From MED-G116 sp038147495 (GTDB lineage Bacteria > Pseudomonadota > Alphaproteobacteria > Puniceispirillales > Puniceispirillaceae), in assembly GCA_038147495.1 (NCBI GenBank), contig JAYQTT010000007.1:33106-97105 (forward strand): a DNA stretch of 64,000 bases, written 5' to 3'. The notes beneath the pieces were generated by a model. It searched no databases. It was not told the origin of the DNA and saw only the letters and a list, made by a program, of their open reading frames with translations. Numbering within the stretch: the first letter of the stretch is position 1; each line of letters starts with the position of its first letter. Positions 1 to 9,599 of the stretch are shown here, one piece after another. Made by a program: the position numbers and the translations under genes.

Positions 1-197
1 ACACCACAGCCAAGACAAACAAATGCTGCCGCACTGAACGTTGGCCGCTCAAATGCAGGTGGATCCATCGTAAAGTTAAAGCTGCATTCACAACGACAAA
101 GCCCTATGATCCTGTTTGTTTTGTCTGTTATAACACCACCTCGCAGTGACGCCAGCATGTCAGATATAAATTCATCCAGCAAAATGACGGATTACAG
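1..197. other. Intergenic region upstream of purM
   Basis: No open reading frame of note on either strand. A TATAAC hexamer at 129-134 is a possible -10 element for purM, but no convincing -35 partner is visible. The region could also hold the 5' side of a divergent gene lying outside the window. Confidence 0.4.
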
Positions 198-1262
198 ATG
201 AACAAGCCACTAAGCTATAAGGATGCAGGGGTTGATATCGACGCAGGAGACAAACTCGTCGCACAAATCGCCCCACATGCAAAGCGGACAAGAAGACGTG
301 GTGCCGATGCGTCGCTTGGTGGCTTTGGCGGTTTGTTTGATCTTGCCGCTGCGGGCTTCAGCGATCCGGTTCTGGTTGCCGCGACCGATGGTGTCGGCAC
401 CAAGCTGGAATTGGCGGGACAGCTTGGCAAGCACCGCGGACTTGGCATTGATCTTGTCGCGATGTGCGCCAACGACATTCTTGTGCAAGGGGCAATGCCG
501 CTGTTCTTTCTTGACTATTTTGCGACCGGAAAGCTGGAACCGGATGTTGCTGCTGAAGTGGTCGCGGGCATTGCGGATGGCTGTGTTGAGGTTGAATGCG
601 CGCTTATTGGCGGTGAAACAGCGGAAATGCCGGGCATATACCCGCCCGGATCATATGATCTGGCGGGCTTTTGTGTCGGCGCCGCCGAGCGTGGGCAGTT
701 ACTGCATCCCGGTCAGGCCAAAGCCGGCGACATCGCCATTGCGCTACCATCATCCGGCGTTCATTCGAACGGTTATTCGCTTGTTCGCAAGATCATAGAG
801 ATCACTGGCGCGGACCTTGGCGCCGCGGCACCGGGCGACCCGGCACAAACACTTGGCGATGCTCTTTTGGCGCCGACCCGGCTTTATCAAAAAGCCGTGC
901 GTTGCGCGCTCGATCACGGCGGCGTAAGCGGCATTGTTCATGTCACGGGTGGTGGACTGATCGAAAATCCGCCACGTGTCTATGACGACTCTCTTAGCCT
1001 GCATCTGGATCTTGCCGCATGCCCATTGCCACCACTATTTCGCTGGTTACGCGATTCGGGCAATATTGAAACCATGGAACTGGCGCGCACCTTCAATTGT
1101 GGTATCGGCATGATACTTTTCGCCGACAAAGACAATGCCGCTTCGCTGTTGGCTGATTTGCAATCTGGCCCGGAACCAGAGGCATGGATTGCCGGGCAGC
1201 TTGAGGTTCGTGATGCAGTCGATCAGGCGGTCGTCCTTATTAACAGCGAAAGCTGGGACTGA
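198..1262 (+). CDS. purM: Phosphoribosylformylglycinamidine cyclo-ligase (AIR synthetase)
   Basis: PurM closes the imidazole ring of FGAM with ATP to give AIR, step five of de novo purine synthesis in the cytoplasm. The 354-residue length is normal for the family. Visible signatures are the N-terminal SYKDAGVDIDAG, TDGVGTK at 63-69, CANDI near 90-94 and GGETAEMPG at 138-146, all typical of the PurM ATP/FGAM-binding fold. The ATG at 198 starts directly at the conserved N-terminus, although no strong ribosome-binding site precedes it. purN follows after 4 bases, so the two are almost certainly one operon. Nothing is unusual in the protein. Confidence 0.97.
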   Translation: MNKPLSYKDAGVDIDAGDKLVAQIAPHAKRTRRRGADASLGGFGGLFDLAAAGFSDPVLVAATDGVGTKLELAGQLGKHRGLGIDLVAMCANDILVQGAMPLFFLDYFATGKLEPDVAAEVVAGIADGCVEVECALIGGETAEMPGIYPPGSYDLAGFCVGAAERGQLLHPGQAKAGDIAIALPSSGVHSNGYSLVRKIIEITGADLGAAAPGDPAQTLGDALLAPTRLYQKAVRCALDHGGVSGIVHVTGGGLIENPPRVYDDSLSLHLDLAACPLPPLFRWLRDSGNIETMELARTFNCGIGMILFADKDNAASLLADLQSGPEPEAWIAGQLEVRDAVDQAVVLINSESWD

Positions 1263-1266
1263 CAGC

Positions 1267-1938
1267 ATGATTCGTGTTGCGATCCTTGTTTCTGGTCGTG
1301 GCAGCAACATGCAGAAGCTTGTTGAAGCGGCTGACCAGCACAGCGACAAGATCGAAATTGTTCTGGTCGCAAGTAACAAGCCTTGTGACGCGATCACCTA
1401 TGCCATCAACCGGAACATCCCGGCCAAAATCATTGATCGTGCCGCATATGACAGCCGCGCCCTTCAAGAAGAGGCTCTGGCTGCCACCATTGAGGAGGCG
1501 CAGGCTGACTGGATTTTTCTTGCCGGCTACATGGCCATTCTCGGCGCAGATTTTGTCGCCCGGTTTGCCAACAGGATCGTCAATATCCACCCCTCTCTGT
1601 TGCCCGCATTCAAGGGTTTGGACACGCATGAGCGGGCTTTGCAGGCGCAAGTTAAAGAACATGGCGCAACGGTGCATCTGGTGAATGCCGCGCTTGATGA
1701 CGGTCCAGCAATCCTCCAGGCGAAATTGGCCCCATTACCGGATGAAGATGCACCGTCACTTGCCGCCAGAGTGCTGAGACTTGAGCATCAACTCTATCCC
1801 TTCGTCCTGATCAGTCTCGCGCACGGCGATCTTGTGATAGAGGGTGGGCAGCCAAATTGGCAGCCAAAGAAAAACCGCAAGCACCTGAACGATGACGCAA
1901 CCGAACAGTTTCTCTCGACCGCTGTCATCTGGCCATAA
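1267..1938 (+). CDS. purN: Phosphoribosylglycinamide formyltransferase
   Basis: PurN transfers a formyl group from 10-formyl-tetrahydrofolate to GAR in purine synthesis. The chosen ATG gives 223 residues beginning MIRVAILVSGRGSN, the usual start; the frame stays open upstream inside purM but without conserved sequence. Substrate-binding GRGSN is at 10-14. The catalytic Asn, His and Asp are seen in NIHPSLLPAFKG (N107, H109) and HLVNAALDDGP (D144). It lies 4 bases after purM, consistent with translational coupling. It consumes one-carbon units, as does formate metabolism elsewhere in the window, but that link is general and not specific. Confidence 0.96.
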   Translation: MIRVAILVSGRGSNMQKLVEAADQHSDKIEIVLVASNKPCDAITYAINRNIPAKIIDRAAYDSRALQEEALAATIEEAQADWIFLAGYMAILGADFVARFANRIVNIHPSLLPAFKGLDTHERALQAQVKEHGATVHLVNAALDDGPAILQAKLAPLPDEDAPSLAARVLRLEHQLYPFVLISLAHGDLVIEGGQPNWQPKKNRKHLNDDATEQFLSTAVIWP

Positions 1939-2060
1939 ACAAAGCCGGATACCTCTCAAACACGCGGTCAATAACTGACCTATTTGTGTTATCAAACCGT
2001 TGATTTTATGAGCTTGATGCGCGATAAGGTGAGAGAACGTCTGGCGAGGGAGACAGCAAC

Positions 2061-2192
2061 ATGAATACAGAAAATTTTGACAAACAAGCCAAAGCGCATT
2101 TGGCCTTCTATCACAGCTTCATGGGTGGAACAAAAATCGTTGTCGCGCTGGTTATTGTGACTCTTGTTGCCATGGCGGTGACGTTGCTCTAG
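2061..2192 (+). CDS. aa3-type cytochrome c oxidase subunit IV microprotein
   Basis: A 43-residue ORF beginning MNTENFDKQAKAHLAFYHSF and ending in one hydrophobic helix of about 20 residues (from about 25 to 43). The layout, a short polar N-terminus, a Phe-x-x-Phe-Met-Gly/Thr-Gly-Thr-Lys stretch and a single C-terminal membrane span, is that of the bacterial aa3-oxidase subunit IV family, which packs against the oxidase core in the inner membrane. A GGGAG ribosome-binding site lies 8 bases before the ATG. Oxidase core genes are not nearby; in this family the gene is often a lone one. A strong terminator follows at 2262-2288. Assignment rests on sequence pattern and size. Confidence 0.75.
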   Translation: MNTENFDKQAKAHLAFYHSFMGGTKIVVALVIVTLVAMAVTLL

Positions 2193-2261
2193 CAAAACCC
2201 CTAAAGGTTTGAACGTTTGCACCATTTGGCAGGCGCCGACTTTAACACGGTTTGCATACAG

Positions 2262-2288
2262 AAAAAGGCGGGTGATCCCCGCCTTTTT
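2262..2288. terminator. Bidirectional rho-independent terminator
   Basis: A perfect 11-bp stem, AAAAAGGCGGG paired with CCCGCCTTTTT, with a 5-base loop. The A/T flanks make it work in both directions. It lies between the plus-strand oxidase microprotein and minus-strand ndk, as expected for convergent genes. Confidence 0.9.
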
Positions 2289-2319
2289 GCTTGCAATAAC
2301 ACGACTGCTAAGTCGGAAA

Positions 2320-2742
2320 TTATTCGGTGATTTCGCAGCCTGCGAAAAAATATGCAATTTCGATAGCTGCATTTTCCGGGCTGTCAGAGCCATGCACAGA
2401 ATTGGCTTCAATTGACTCAGCAAAATCCTTACGGATGGTTCCCTCTGCCGCATCTGCGGGATTGGTGGCACCCATCACTTCACGGTTCTTGGCAATCGCA
2501 TTTTCACCTTCCAGAACCTGTAAAACAACCGGACCAGAGGTCATGAAGGCAACCAGATCATTGTAAAATGGACGTTCGGCATGCACCGCATAGAATGCTT
2601 TTGCCTCTGCCTCGCTCAATTGCTTGCGCTTCTGGCCAACAATTCTGAGGCCAGCGCCTTCCAAGCGGGCATTGATTTGGCCGGTAAGATTGCGGCGTGT
2701 GGCGTCGGGCTTAATGATGGAAAAGGTTCTCTCGAGGGCCAT
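2320..2742 (-). CDS. ndk: Nucleoside diphosphate kinase
   Basis: Ndk moves the gamma phosphate of ATP onto nucleoside diphosphates through a phosphohistidine intermediate. The 140-residue protein has the standard length, the N-terminal ERTFSIIKPDATRR and the active-site NSVHGSD with H117. It lies downstream of holC on the same strand, about 145 bases away, and ends against a bidirectional terminator. Nothing is unusual. Confidence 0.97.
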   Translation of the reverse strand: MALERTFSIIKPDATRRNLTGQINARLEGAGLRIVGQKRKQLSEAEAKAFYAVHAERPFYNDLVAFMTSGPVVLQVLEGENAIAKNREVMGATNPADAAEGTIRKDFAESIEANSVHGSDSPENAAIEIAYFFAGCEITE

Positions 2743-2886
2743 GATGCTTCCTTTGTATGTCTGGTCAAAGCTGGGTCTTGGTTTTGCGCCGTAAAAACGG
2801 CAAATCTCGCCGCCTTAATAGGCAAAGCCGGGCAGCGTTACAACCCCCAAAATTCTGGTGGGGCGTGAAGATTGGAAACAAGTCAA

Positions 2887-3339
2887 TCAGGCCTTTTTCT
2901 GCCAACTTCCATCTTCATTTTGAGCATAATAGCTGAGCTGCAGGCTTTTATCGTCTGTCCAGTTCTTCCATTGCGCTCGTGCTTCTGTCACCTGTGCCTC
3001 AGAACGGCCATCAAAAAGGTTGAAGACGCGTTCAAAACCGTCCCAGCTTTTTGGTTCCTGTCCATGTAACAGGAATGCAAAGGTCGCGTCATTCTGATTG
3101 ACGCCCGAGTCGGTAGAAATCCAAACGGGCGCGACATCACTTCCCGCTGCATCATCGACACCATGCGCAATCCATGAGTCGGCTTCATCTGCCCATAATG
3201 CGTTGTCCAGAACATTGGCCGCTGGCTTTGGGCACAAAATCAACGCCTTCTTGCCCACAGCCAATGTCTTTTTTAACAGCATCGTCAGTGCCGCGTCATG
3301 GCCCGATTGGGTCAGATGATAAAAATCGACCTGAGTCAT
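2887..3339 (-). CDS. holC: DNA polymerase III chi subunit
   Basis: HolC links the clamp-loader complex to single-strand-binding protein during replication. The 150-residue protein shows the family outline: N-terminal VDFYHLT, a Rossmann-like region with KKALILCP, then LWADEADSWIAHG and the C-terminal part of an ATP-free helicase-like fold. It follows pepA after about 40 bases; the pepA-holC-ndk order is common in Alphaproteobacteria, which supports the call. No Walker residues are present, as expected for chi. Confidence 0.93.
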   Translation of the reverse strand: MTQVDFYHLTQSGHDAALTMLLKKTLAVGKKALILCPKPAANVLDNALWADEADSWIAHGVDDAAGSDVAPVWISTDSGVNQNDATFAFLLHGQEPKSWDGFERVFNLFDGRSEAQVTEARAQWKNWTDDKSLQLSYYAQNEDGSWQKKA

Positions 3340-3381
3340 TTACGCGCCTGACACGTTCGGCCCAAGATAATTTGGAATGGG

Positions 3382-4847
3382 CTATTTTTCATTCCGGTTG
3401 ACGTCTTTCCATTCATCAACAAGTCGATTCAACAGGCGAACACCGAAGCCGGTTCCGCCCTTTGGCACTGTTGGCGTTGATTTATCCGACCACGCCTTGC
3501 CAGCAATATCGAGATGCGCCCAAGGTGTGTTTTCAACAAAACGCTCCAGAAAACAGGCTGCGGTGATTGAACCGCCGTAGGGGCCGCCAATATTTTTCAT
3601 ATCGGCAATGTGCGATTTTAACATTTTGTCGTAGGCCTCGCCCATCGGCATCTGCCACAGCTTTTCCTCTGTGCGCTCACCAGCCGCCGACAAAAGCGCG
3701 GCAAGCTCATTACTGTTGGTGAACATACCGGCATATTCCTTGCCAAGCGAAACAAGAATGGCACCGGTCAGGGTCGCAAGATTGACCATTGCGCGCGGCT
3801 TGAAGCGTGTTTCCGTGTAATGCAGCGCATCAGCCAATACCAACCTGCCCTCTGCATCCGTATTGATTACCTCAATGGTTTTGCCCGACATCGCCGTGAC
3901 AACATCCCCCGGACGTTGCGCATTTCCATCCGGCATGTTTTCGACAAGCCCGATAACACCGACAACATTGCGCTTCACCTTGCGCCCGGCCAAGGCGCAC
4001 ATTGCACCCGTGACCGCCGCCGCGCCGCCCATGTCCCATTTCATGTCTTCCATGCCTTTTGCCGGCTTCAACGAGATGCCACCAGTATCAAAAGTCACTC
4101 CCTTACCCACAAGAGCGACTGAGCCTCATCGCCGCCGCCCTTCCAGTTCATCACCACGAGCCGCGACTCGCGGCGGCTGCCCTGCCCGACGCCAAGCAAT
4201 GCGCCCATGCCAAGCTTCTGCATCGCTGGTTCATCCAGCACCTCAATCTCAAGGCCAAGTGGAGCCAGTGCTCTACAGCGTTCTGCGAACACCTCTGGAT
4301 ACAATTTATTGGCAGGTTCAAACACCAGATCACGGGCCATCGCCACCCCCTCAAAAAGGGCATTCCGGTCTTGAATAAGCGCATGCTCATCATTGATGCC
4401 GGGGGCTGTGACATTGAGCGATACGCTCTCCTTGGCACTGTCCGTTTCGGTGAAATATTCCTCGAAATGATAGCCTGCAAGACGGGCACCAAACAGCAAA
4501 TCCGCCATCACATCCTCGGCCAGACCATGGTCCGGCATATGTCCGCGCTTCTGGGCGGTTGCCTCCAGCGCGGTGAACAGCTTTCCTCCAATCGTCTCGG
4601 CATCCAATCCCGCTTCAAGCGTTTCACCAATCCCAACCAGCAGGTAGGTATTATCCTCCATGTAAAGTGTCAGAGTCTTTCCAGACTTTCCGGTAAATTG
4701 CGCCTTGCCCATCGCCGCGATAAGGCTGGCAGCTTCGGCCTTTTCAAGCCGGGGAACAATGCGGGCACCGTCACCGATCAAACAGACTGTAACAAAGTCG
4801 CCGGTTGGAGCGCTCTCGGACAAAATGAGTTTCAACTTATTAGCCAT
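3382..4847 (-). pseudogene. pepA: Leucyl aminopeptidase (PepA) split by a frameshift
   Basis: Two overlapping reading frames together make one M17-family aminopeptidase of about 490 residues. The N-terminal part (4095-4847, 250 aa) begins MANKLKLILSE and ends prematurely after WKGGGDEAQSLLWVRE. The C-terminal part (3382-4110, 242 aa) resumes with GKGVTFDTGGISLKP and carries all the metal and catalytic residues (KGVTFDTGG, MKWDMGG, NTDAEGRL). Normal PepA runs straight from the Asp-Glu-rich segment into VGKGVTFDTGG, so one base is missing, or two are extra, between about 4110 and 4121. A GTG at 4110 could in principle restart translation, but that fragment would lack the hexamer-forming N-domain. 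A real mutation and a sequencing indel both remain possible. Confidence 0.88.
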
Positions 4848-5091
4848 GAATTTACCTTGTTGTGTTGAGCAAAATTAGCTGTGTTCAGTTTAGCGGCCGA
4901 TTTGACCATGAATATGCAAGACCCGATAAAGCAAATTTGATTGACAGCGTCAAACCCGCTGACATTTCACCCACCTAACGAAGCGGTAGCGCCCCATAAG
5001 GTTATTGAAATCACGCGGATGACGGGCCAATATTTTTGCGTTTGGCGTATATGATGTGTTATCTAGTCGTCTGAACTTCAATGGACATACC
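4848..5091. other. Divergent intergenic region, pepA / lptF
   Basis: About 240 bases between the divergent starts of pepA and lptF. No gene is seen. It must hold promoters for both directions; no confident -35/-10 pair or operator palindrome stands out. Confidence 0.4.
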
Positions 5092-6213
5092 ATGCAATTC
5101 AGCAGATATCTCTATATGCAGCATTTGCGTACGACATTTGGCGTCACGCTGGTGATTGTCGGCATTGTCTGGCTGTTCCAAACAATCCGCTTGCTGGAGT
5201 TGGTCATTAACCGGGGTGCGGCTTTTCTGGACTTCGTTCTGATGTCATTGGCGGTCATTCCTTTGTGGATCACAATAGCACTGCCAATCGGCGCCTTTAT
5301 CGCGGCAAACTGGGTATTTCATCGCATTCTAGCTGATCGCGAACTGACAGTGATGCAGGCAATCGGGCAGAGTCCGTTCCAAATCGGTCGCGCAGCAATT
5401 TATGCAGGATGTACGATCAGTGCTTTACTTGCGGTAAATTCGGTCTTTGTCCTACCCGCGTCCTTTTCCACCTATAAAGAATTGCAGTTCAAAATCCGCA
5501 ACAACATTCCGGCAATTATGCTGCAGGAAAATGTGTTCATCGACATTGTCGATGGAATGACCATTCTCATTGGCGAACATGAGGGTAACGGCGTCGCCCG
5601 TGACGTCTTCATCCATGACACACGCAACCCCACCCGCATCGTCACGGTAACTGCCGAAAGTGGGAAGTTTACCACGAGCGATGGGGCTCCTGCGCTTGTT
5701 CTCTATAACGGCCAACGCGCCGAAATGACTGAAACATCTGACAATGCGGCCATGTTGATGTTCGATAGCCATACAATGGCGATCAACACATCCGGAAACA
5801 GCAAAGCAGAGCGGATGCCCATCGATATGAACGAGGATTCAATCACCAATTTGCTTGATCCAGAAAAATCTCCGAATGAAGCCTATTACACTGAACGCCG
5901 TGTCGAAGGTCATTATCGAATAGCCTCTCCCCTGCTTGCGCTTGCGCTGGTGCTGATGACAACATCAATTATGTTGTATGGCCAAATTCGCCGGGACCTA
6001 TGGCTTCGCCGTGCAGCATTAAATATTTGTCTGGGGATCGGGCTGATTGTTTTTCTTGTTACATCAAGATCGATATCCGTAACTGCTCCACATTTCATCC
6101 CTTTGATTTATGTGTCTGTCGGGATGCCTATCGTTTTGAGCCTGTGGTCGTTGTTGCGAAACGAGCATTTACCCACGCCTTTAGCTGATGAACATATTGG
6201 GGCCAGCGCATGA
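5092..6213 (+). CDS. lptF: LPS export system permease LptF
   Basis: LptF and LptG form the membrane core of the LptB2FG transporter that extracts lipopolysaccharide from the inner membrane. The 373-residue protein has the YjgP/YjgQ layout: membrane helices near the N-terminus (about 15-115), a large periplasmic beta-jellyroll region, then three C-terminal helices. The ATG at 5092 (MQFSRYLYMQHL) is preferred over an in-frame GTG at 5056 because family members begin with a short amphipathic Arg-Tyr segment. It overlaps lptG by the four bases ATGA. It heads the operon lptF-lptG-surA-pdxA-rsmA. Confidence 0.93.
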   Translation: MQFSRYLYMQHLRTTFGVTLVIVGIVWLFQTIRLLELVINRGAAFLDFVLMSLAVIPLWITIALPIGAFIAANWVFHRILADRELTVMQAIGQSPFQIGRAAIYAGCTISALLAVNSVFVLPASFSTYKELQFKIRNNIPAIMLQENVFIDIVDGMTILIGEHEGNGVARDVFIHDTRNPTRIVTVTAESGKFTTSDGAPALVLYNGQRAEMTETSDNAAMLMFDSHTMAINTSGNSKAERMPIDMNEDSITNLLDPEKSPNEAYYTERRVEGHYRIASPLLALALVLMTTSIMLYGQIRRDLWLRRAALNICLGIGLIVFLVTSRSISVTAPHFIPLIYVSVGMPIVLSLWSLLRNEHLPTPLADEHIGASA

Positions 6214-7313
6214 CACGGTTGGTGATGTTCGGCATTTTGTTTCGATATTTTACCAAGCGTTACCTCGCTTGGGTTTTACTGTGCCTCGTTTGCTTGACGG
6301 CTGTTGTATCACTCATCGATACGGTGGAATTAATCAGACGGGTGAGCGTTCTCAAAACCGGTATCGATGTGAATTTCGGTCTGATGACCCTGTTGAACAT
6401 TCCCAATGTGATGTCGGTTGTTCTGCCTTTTGCACTGTTGAGCGGTTCAATGCTCTGCTTCAACGCATGGAACAAGTCCAACGAATTTGTCATTGCCAGA
6501 GGAATGGGCATCTCAATTTGGGTGGCAATGAGTCCCGTCTTTTTCGCCGCGTTCGCCTGCGGTCTATTTTATATTCTCGTGATTAACCCAATCGGATCCC
6601 TGACATCTCGTCAGTATGAGTCCAATATGTCAGAAATCTTTGGATCTGATGAACGAAACCTGTCGGTGACAGCCGAGGGCGTGTGGTTGCGTGATAGCCA
6701 ACCCGACAGACAATTGATCATTCATGGCGATGCGCTCGATACGGTAAATGCCGGGGTGATAAATCCAATCATCTATGAATTTATACCGCCGCGCGGTCTG
6801 GTCACCCGCTATCGCGGCAGTTTTGTCCACCTCACCGACAGTGGCTGGATCATTGAAAACGCAGTGGCGTGGCGGAATGACGGCGGCAACGAGAATGTCG
6901 GCACATTCATGCTGGCGAGTGACGTCAAGTCGCTTGATCTGGAGAGATCAACGGCCCCACCGGAAACAATTCCAATCTACCAGCTTCCAAATTTTATAAA
7001 GGTCCTTGAAACCACTGGCCTGCCGACAACAGATCACAAGATCTACCTTTATCAACTGTTGTCATTGCCCTTCTTGATGGTCGGCATCGCAATGCTGGGT
7101 GCGCGTTTTACTTTGTCGAACACCAACCGCCAGCGGCGGGTTCAACTCTTCACACGCGGTGTTCTGATTGCAACGGCCATCTTCAGTTTTGGTCATTTCA
7201 TGCAAGTTTTGGGCGGATCTTTCAGATTGCCGCCGAATGTTGCTGGATGGGCACCGGCTGCAACCATTTTACTCACCGGCGCCGCCCTGTTGGCACGCCT
7301 TGACGAAAGCTAG
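6210..7313 (+). CDS. lptG: LPS export system permease LptG
   Basis: Second permease half of LptB2FG. The 367 residues show the same plan as LptF: N-terminal helices starting GILFRYFTKRYLAWVLLC, a periplasmic domain from about 130 to 265, and three C-terminal helices with VGIAMLGARF between them. Start and stop overlap with lptF indicate coupled translation, which suits a 1:1 heterodimer. surA follows after 12 bases, so transport of LPS and folding of outer-membrane proteins are co-expressed. Confidence 0.94.
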   Translation: MTRLVMFGILFRYFTKRYLAWVLLCLVCLTAVVSLIDTVELIRRVSVLKTGIDVNFGLMTLLNIPNVMSVVLPFALLSGSMLCFNAWNKSNEFVIARGMGISIWVAMSPVFFAAFACGLFYILVINPIGSLTSRQYESNMSEIFGSDERNLSVTAEGVWLRDSQPDRQLIIHGDALDTVNAGVINPIIYEFIPPRGLVTRYRGSFVHLTDSGWIIENAVAWRNDGGNENVGTFMLASDVKSLDLERSTAPPETIPIYQLPNFIKVLETTGLPTTDHKIYLYQLLSLPFLMVGIAMLGARFTLSNTNRQRRVQLFTRGVLIATAIFSFGHFMQVLGGSFRLPPNVAGWAPAATILLTGAALLARLDES

Positions 7314-7325
7314 GAAACGAAATTG

Positions 7326-8582
7326 ATGACGCAGATAATTCGTGGGTTAGCGACAATAATCGCATTGTGGTTCGTGACATTTCCGGCATTTGCCGCGGTT
7401 AGCATTGTCGCCACTGTAAATGGCGATCCAATCACAAGCTATGAGCTTGAGCAACGTGTGGCACTTCTGGCAGATGCGACCAATATAGAGATCACCGATC
7501 AAAATCGAGAGGTGATCACCAGTGATGCCTTGCAGATGCTAATCGATGACAAATTGAAATTGCAGGTGTCCATTGTTGGCAAGCCCGGCATCGAGGGCGC
7601 CGCCATGGCCAAGGCCAATGAACTGATCGATGCAACCTTTGCCGAGAACGGTCTTACCGGCATGAAAGTGCTGCGGGAGATTGGTATCGACCCGGCTACT
7701 GTTCAGTCAAAATATATCAGTGACCTTGTCTGGATTGATTTTTTACGCAGTACTTACCGCGACAAATTCGATACGATTGATGCAAAAGTCGAAGCCGAGA
7801 TCAAACGTCTTGTCGATGATGCGAGCCAGCCGCAAATCCGCTTGAGCGAGATAATCCTGACACCGGCGCCAAACCGCAATTTCAAACAAACTTTGAACCT
7901 TGCCGCTCAAATGGTCGCCGCTGTCCGCAAGGGTGCAAATTTCAATGCGATTGCCCAACAATATTCATCCGCAGGAAGCGCGCAGCAAGGCGGACGTGTT
8001 GGTTGGGTTACAATCTCACGATTGCCGGAAACCTTTATCGAGGCTCTGGCACCGCTGGAAAATGGCGAGGTCACCGAACCGATAGCGCTTGACGGCAACG
8101 TCTATATTTTCCGGCGCGATGGCAAACGTGAAAAAGGTCTGGCAGATGACTCGCAAATCCGTGTCTGGCTTGCACGGGCCATCGTTCCCCTCGCCGAAGA
8201 TGCCAGTGACGCCGACCGGCTCGAAGCCGCCGCCCGCATCAAGCGAGACAGCGAGAATGTCAAGAATTGTGACGACGTTGAAGCGCTGAACACAAAATAT
8301 GAGTCGCAGGCAGTTGCCCGGCTCAATGACATGGTGTTGTCTGATCTTGCGCCGAATATGCAAGAGCTTGTGAATGGCCTTGAGGACAATCAGCCAAGTG
8401 AACCGATATCATTTTCAAATGGCGTTGCGACAATGATGGTATGTAAACGCGGTGCTCCTGAACTGAACCTGCCACCGCGCAAAGACATTGAACAGCGTGT
8501 CGCGGACAAGCTATTTGGTGTTCTCAGTGAGCGTCACCTGATCCGACTGAGGCGCAGTGCCGTCATCGATGTACGTGGCTGA
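7326..8582 (+). CDS. surA: Periplasmic chaperone / peptidyl-prolyl isomerase SurA
   Basis: SurA escorts outer-membrane proteins through the periplasm. The 418 residues begin with a signal peptide ending near AFAAV, followed by the N-terminal chaperone domain (VNGDPITSYELEQR) and one parvulin-type isomerase domain at about 170-265 (RLSEIIL, GGRVGWV, VYIFRRDG). Enterobacterial SurA has two parvulin domains; one is usual in Alphaproteobacteria. An AGGA box precedes both the ATG at 7326 and a TTG at 7323, so the start may be one codon earlier. It sits between lptG and pdxA in one operon. Confidence 0.92.
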   Translation: MTQIIRGLATIIALWFVTFPAFAAVSIVATVNGDPITSYELEQRVALLADATNIEITDQNREVITSDALQMLIDDKLKLQVSIVGKPGIEGAAMAKANELIDATFAENGLTGMKVLREIGIDPATVQSKYISDLVWIDFLRSTYRDKFDTIDAKVEAEIKRLVDDASQPQIRLSEIILTPAPNRNFKQTLNLAAQMVAAVRKGANFNAIAQQYSSAGSAQQGGRVGWVTISRLPETFIEALAPLENGEVTEPIALDGNVYIFRRDGKREKGLADDSQIRVWLARAIVPLAEDASDADRLEAAARIKRDSENVKNCDDVEALNTKYESQAVARLNDMVLSDLAPNMQELVNGLEDNQPSEPISFSNGVATMMVCKRGAPELNLPPRKDIEQRVADKLFGVLSERHLIRLRRSAVIDVRG

Positions 8583-8585
8583 TCG

Positions 8586-9599
8586 ATGAGTTCAGCGCGC
8601 CACGCCAAGCCTGTTCTTGTCACCCCCGGCGATCCAGCTGGTATCGGCGCAGAAATTGCGCTGAAAGCCTTTCAGGCAGGACAGGTCAATTTTCTATTGA
8701 TGGAAAATGCTGAAAGGCTGGAGGCTCTCTGCAAGCAATTGTCGTTGGATATCGACATAAACGTGATTGAGGAGCCGGAGAGTTTTCAGCCAGATATACA
8801 ATCTTTGCAAATCATAAATATTGACTGGAACACACCACCGATTGCCGGTTGCAGTGATGCAAAAAATGCCAAACAGATCATTGATGCAATTGAAACCGGC
8901 GCCAGATGGGCACAGCAAGGCCGAATTGCGGCACTGACCACCAATCCCATATCCAAATCGACCTTATATGAAGCAGGTTTTCGCCATCCGGGGCACACCG
9001 AGTTTCTCGGCAGCCTTGCCCCGCATACCGAAAGCGGCCCGGTTATGATGCTGGCCTGTGACGCGCTTCGTGTTGTGCCGCTCACCATCCATATCCCGCT
9101 TGCCGATGTCGCGGCCAGCATCTCCAGCAAGCTGATCATCGACAAGACACGATTGGTCGCAGAACAATTGGCACAATCATTTGGCATAACAGAGCCACGC
9201 ATTGCCATTTGCGGGCTTAACCCACATGCCGGTGAAAATGGTAAAATGGGTCTGGAAGATCAGGACATAATTGAACCCGCGATCGCTACCCTCCGTGCCG
9301 AGGGAATAAATGCCTCGGGCCCGCATCCGGCGGATACATTGTTCCATGCAGATGCAAGAAAAACCTATGACGTTGCCATCGGCATGTATCACGACCAGGT
9401 TCTTGTGCCATTGAAAACACTCGATTTTTTTGGCGGTGTGAATATCACCTTGGGACTGGATTTCATCCGCACATCACCGGATCATGGCACCGGCCTTGAT
9501 ATTGCAGGCACTGGAAAGGCCCGACCCGACAGCCTTATTGCCGCCATCTCCACTGCCTATCAAATGGCCACCCATCACATGTCGGCTGATCCAAGATGA
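8586..9599 (+). CDS. pdxA: 4-hydroxythreonine-4-phosphate dehydrogenase
   Basis: PdxA oxidises 4-phosphohydroxy-L-threonine in pyridoxal phosphate synthesis. The 337-residue protein shows VTPGDPAGIGAE at the N-terminus, TNPISK, the metal ligand His in GHTEFLG (H137), GLNPHAGE, and the C-terminal YHDQ and DHGTGLDIAG motifs. These are the zinc and substrate residues of the family. It starts 3 bases after surA and overlaps rsmA by ATGA. The surA-pdxA-rsmA order is widely conserved in Proteobacteria. Confidence 0.97.
   Translation: MSSARHAKPVLVTPGDPAGIGAEIALKAFQAGQVNFLLMENAERLEALCKQLSLDIDINVIEEPESFQPDIQSLQIINIDWNTPPIAGCSDAKNAKQIIDAIETGARWAQQGRIAALTTNPISKSTLYEAGFRHPGHTEFLGSLAPHTESGPVMMLACDALRVVPLTIHIPLADVAASISSKLIIDKTRLVAEQLAQSFGITEPRIAICGLNPHAGENGKMGLEDQDIIEPAIATLRAEGINASGPHPADTLFHADARKTYDVAIGMYHDQVLVPLKTLDFFGGVNITLGLDFIRTSPDHGTGLDIAGTGKARPDSLIAAISTAYQMATHHMSADPR

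Noticed and set aside
4095..4122. Programmed ribosomal frameshift in pepA
   Set aside because: There is no slippery heptamer or strong downstream hairpin, and the PepA family is not known to use recoding. Mutation or sequencing indel is simpler.
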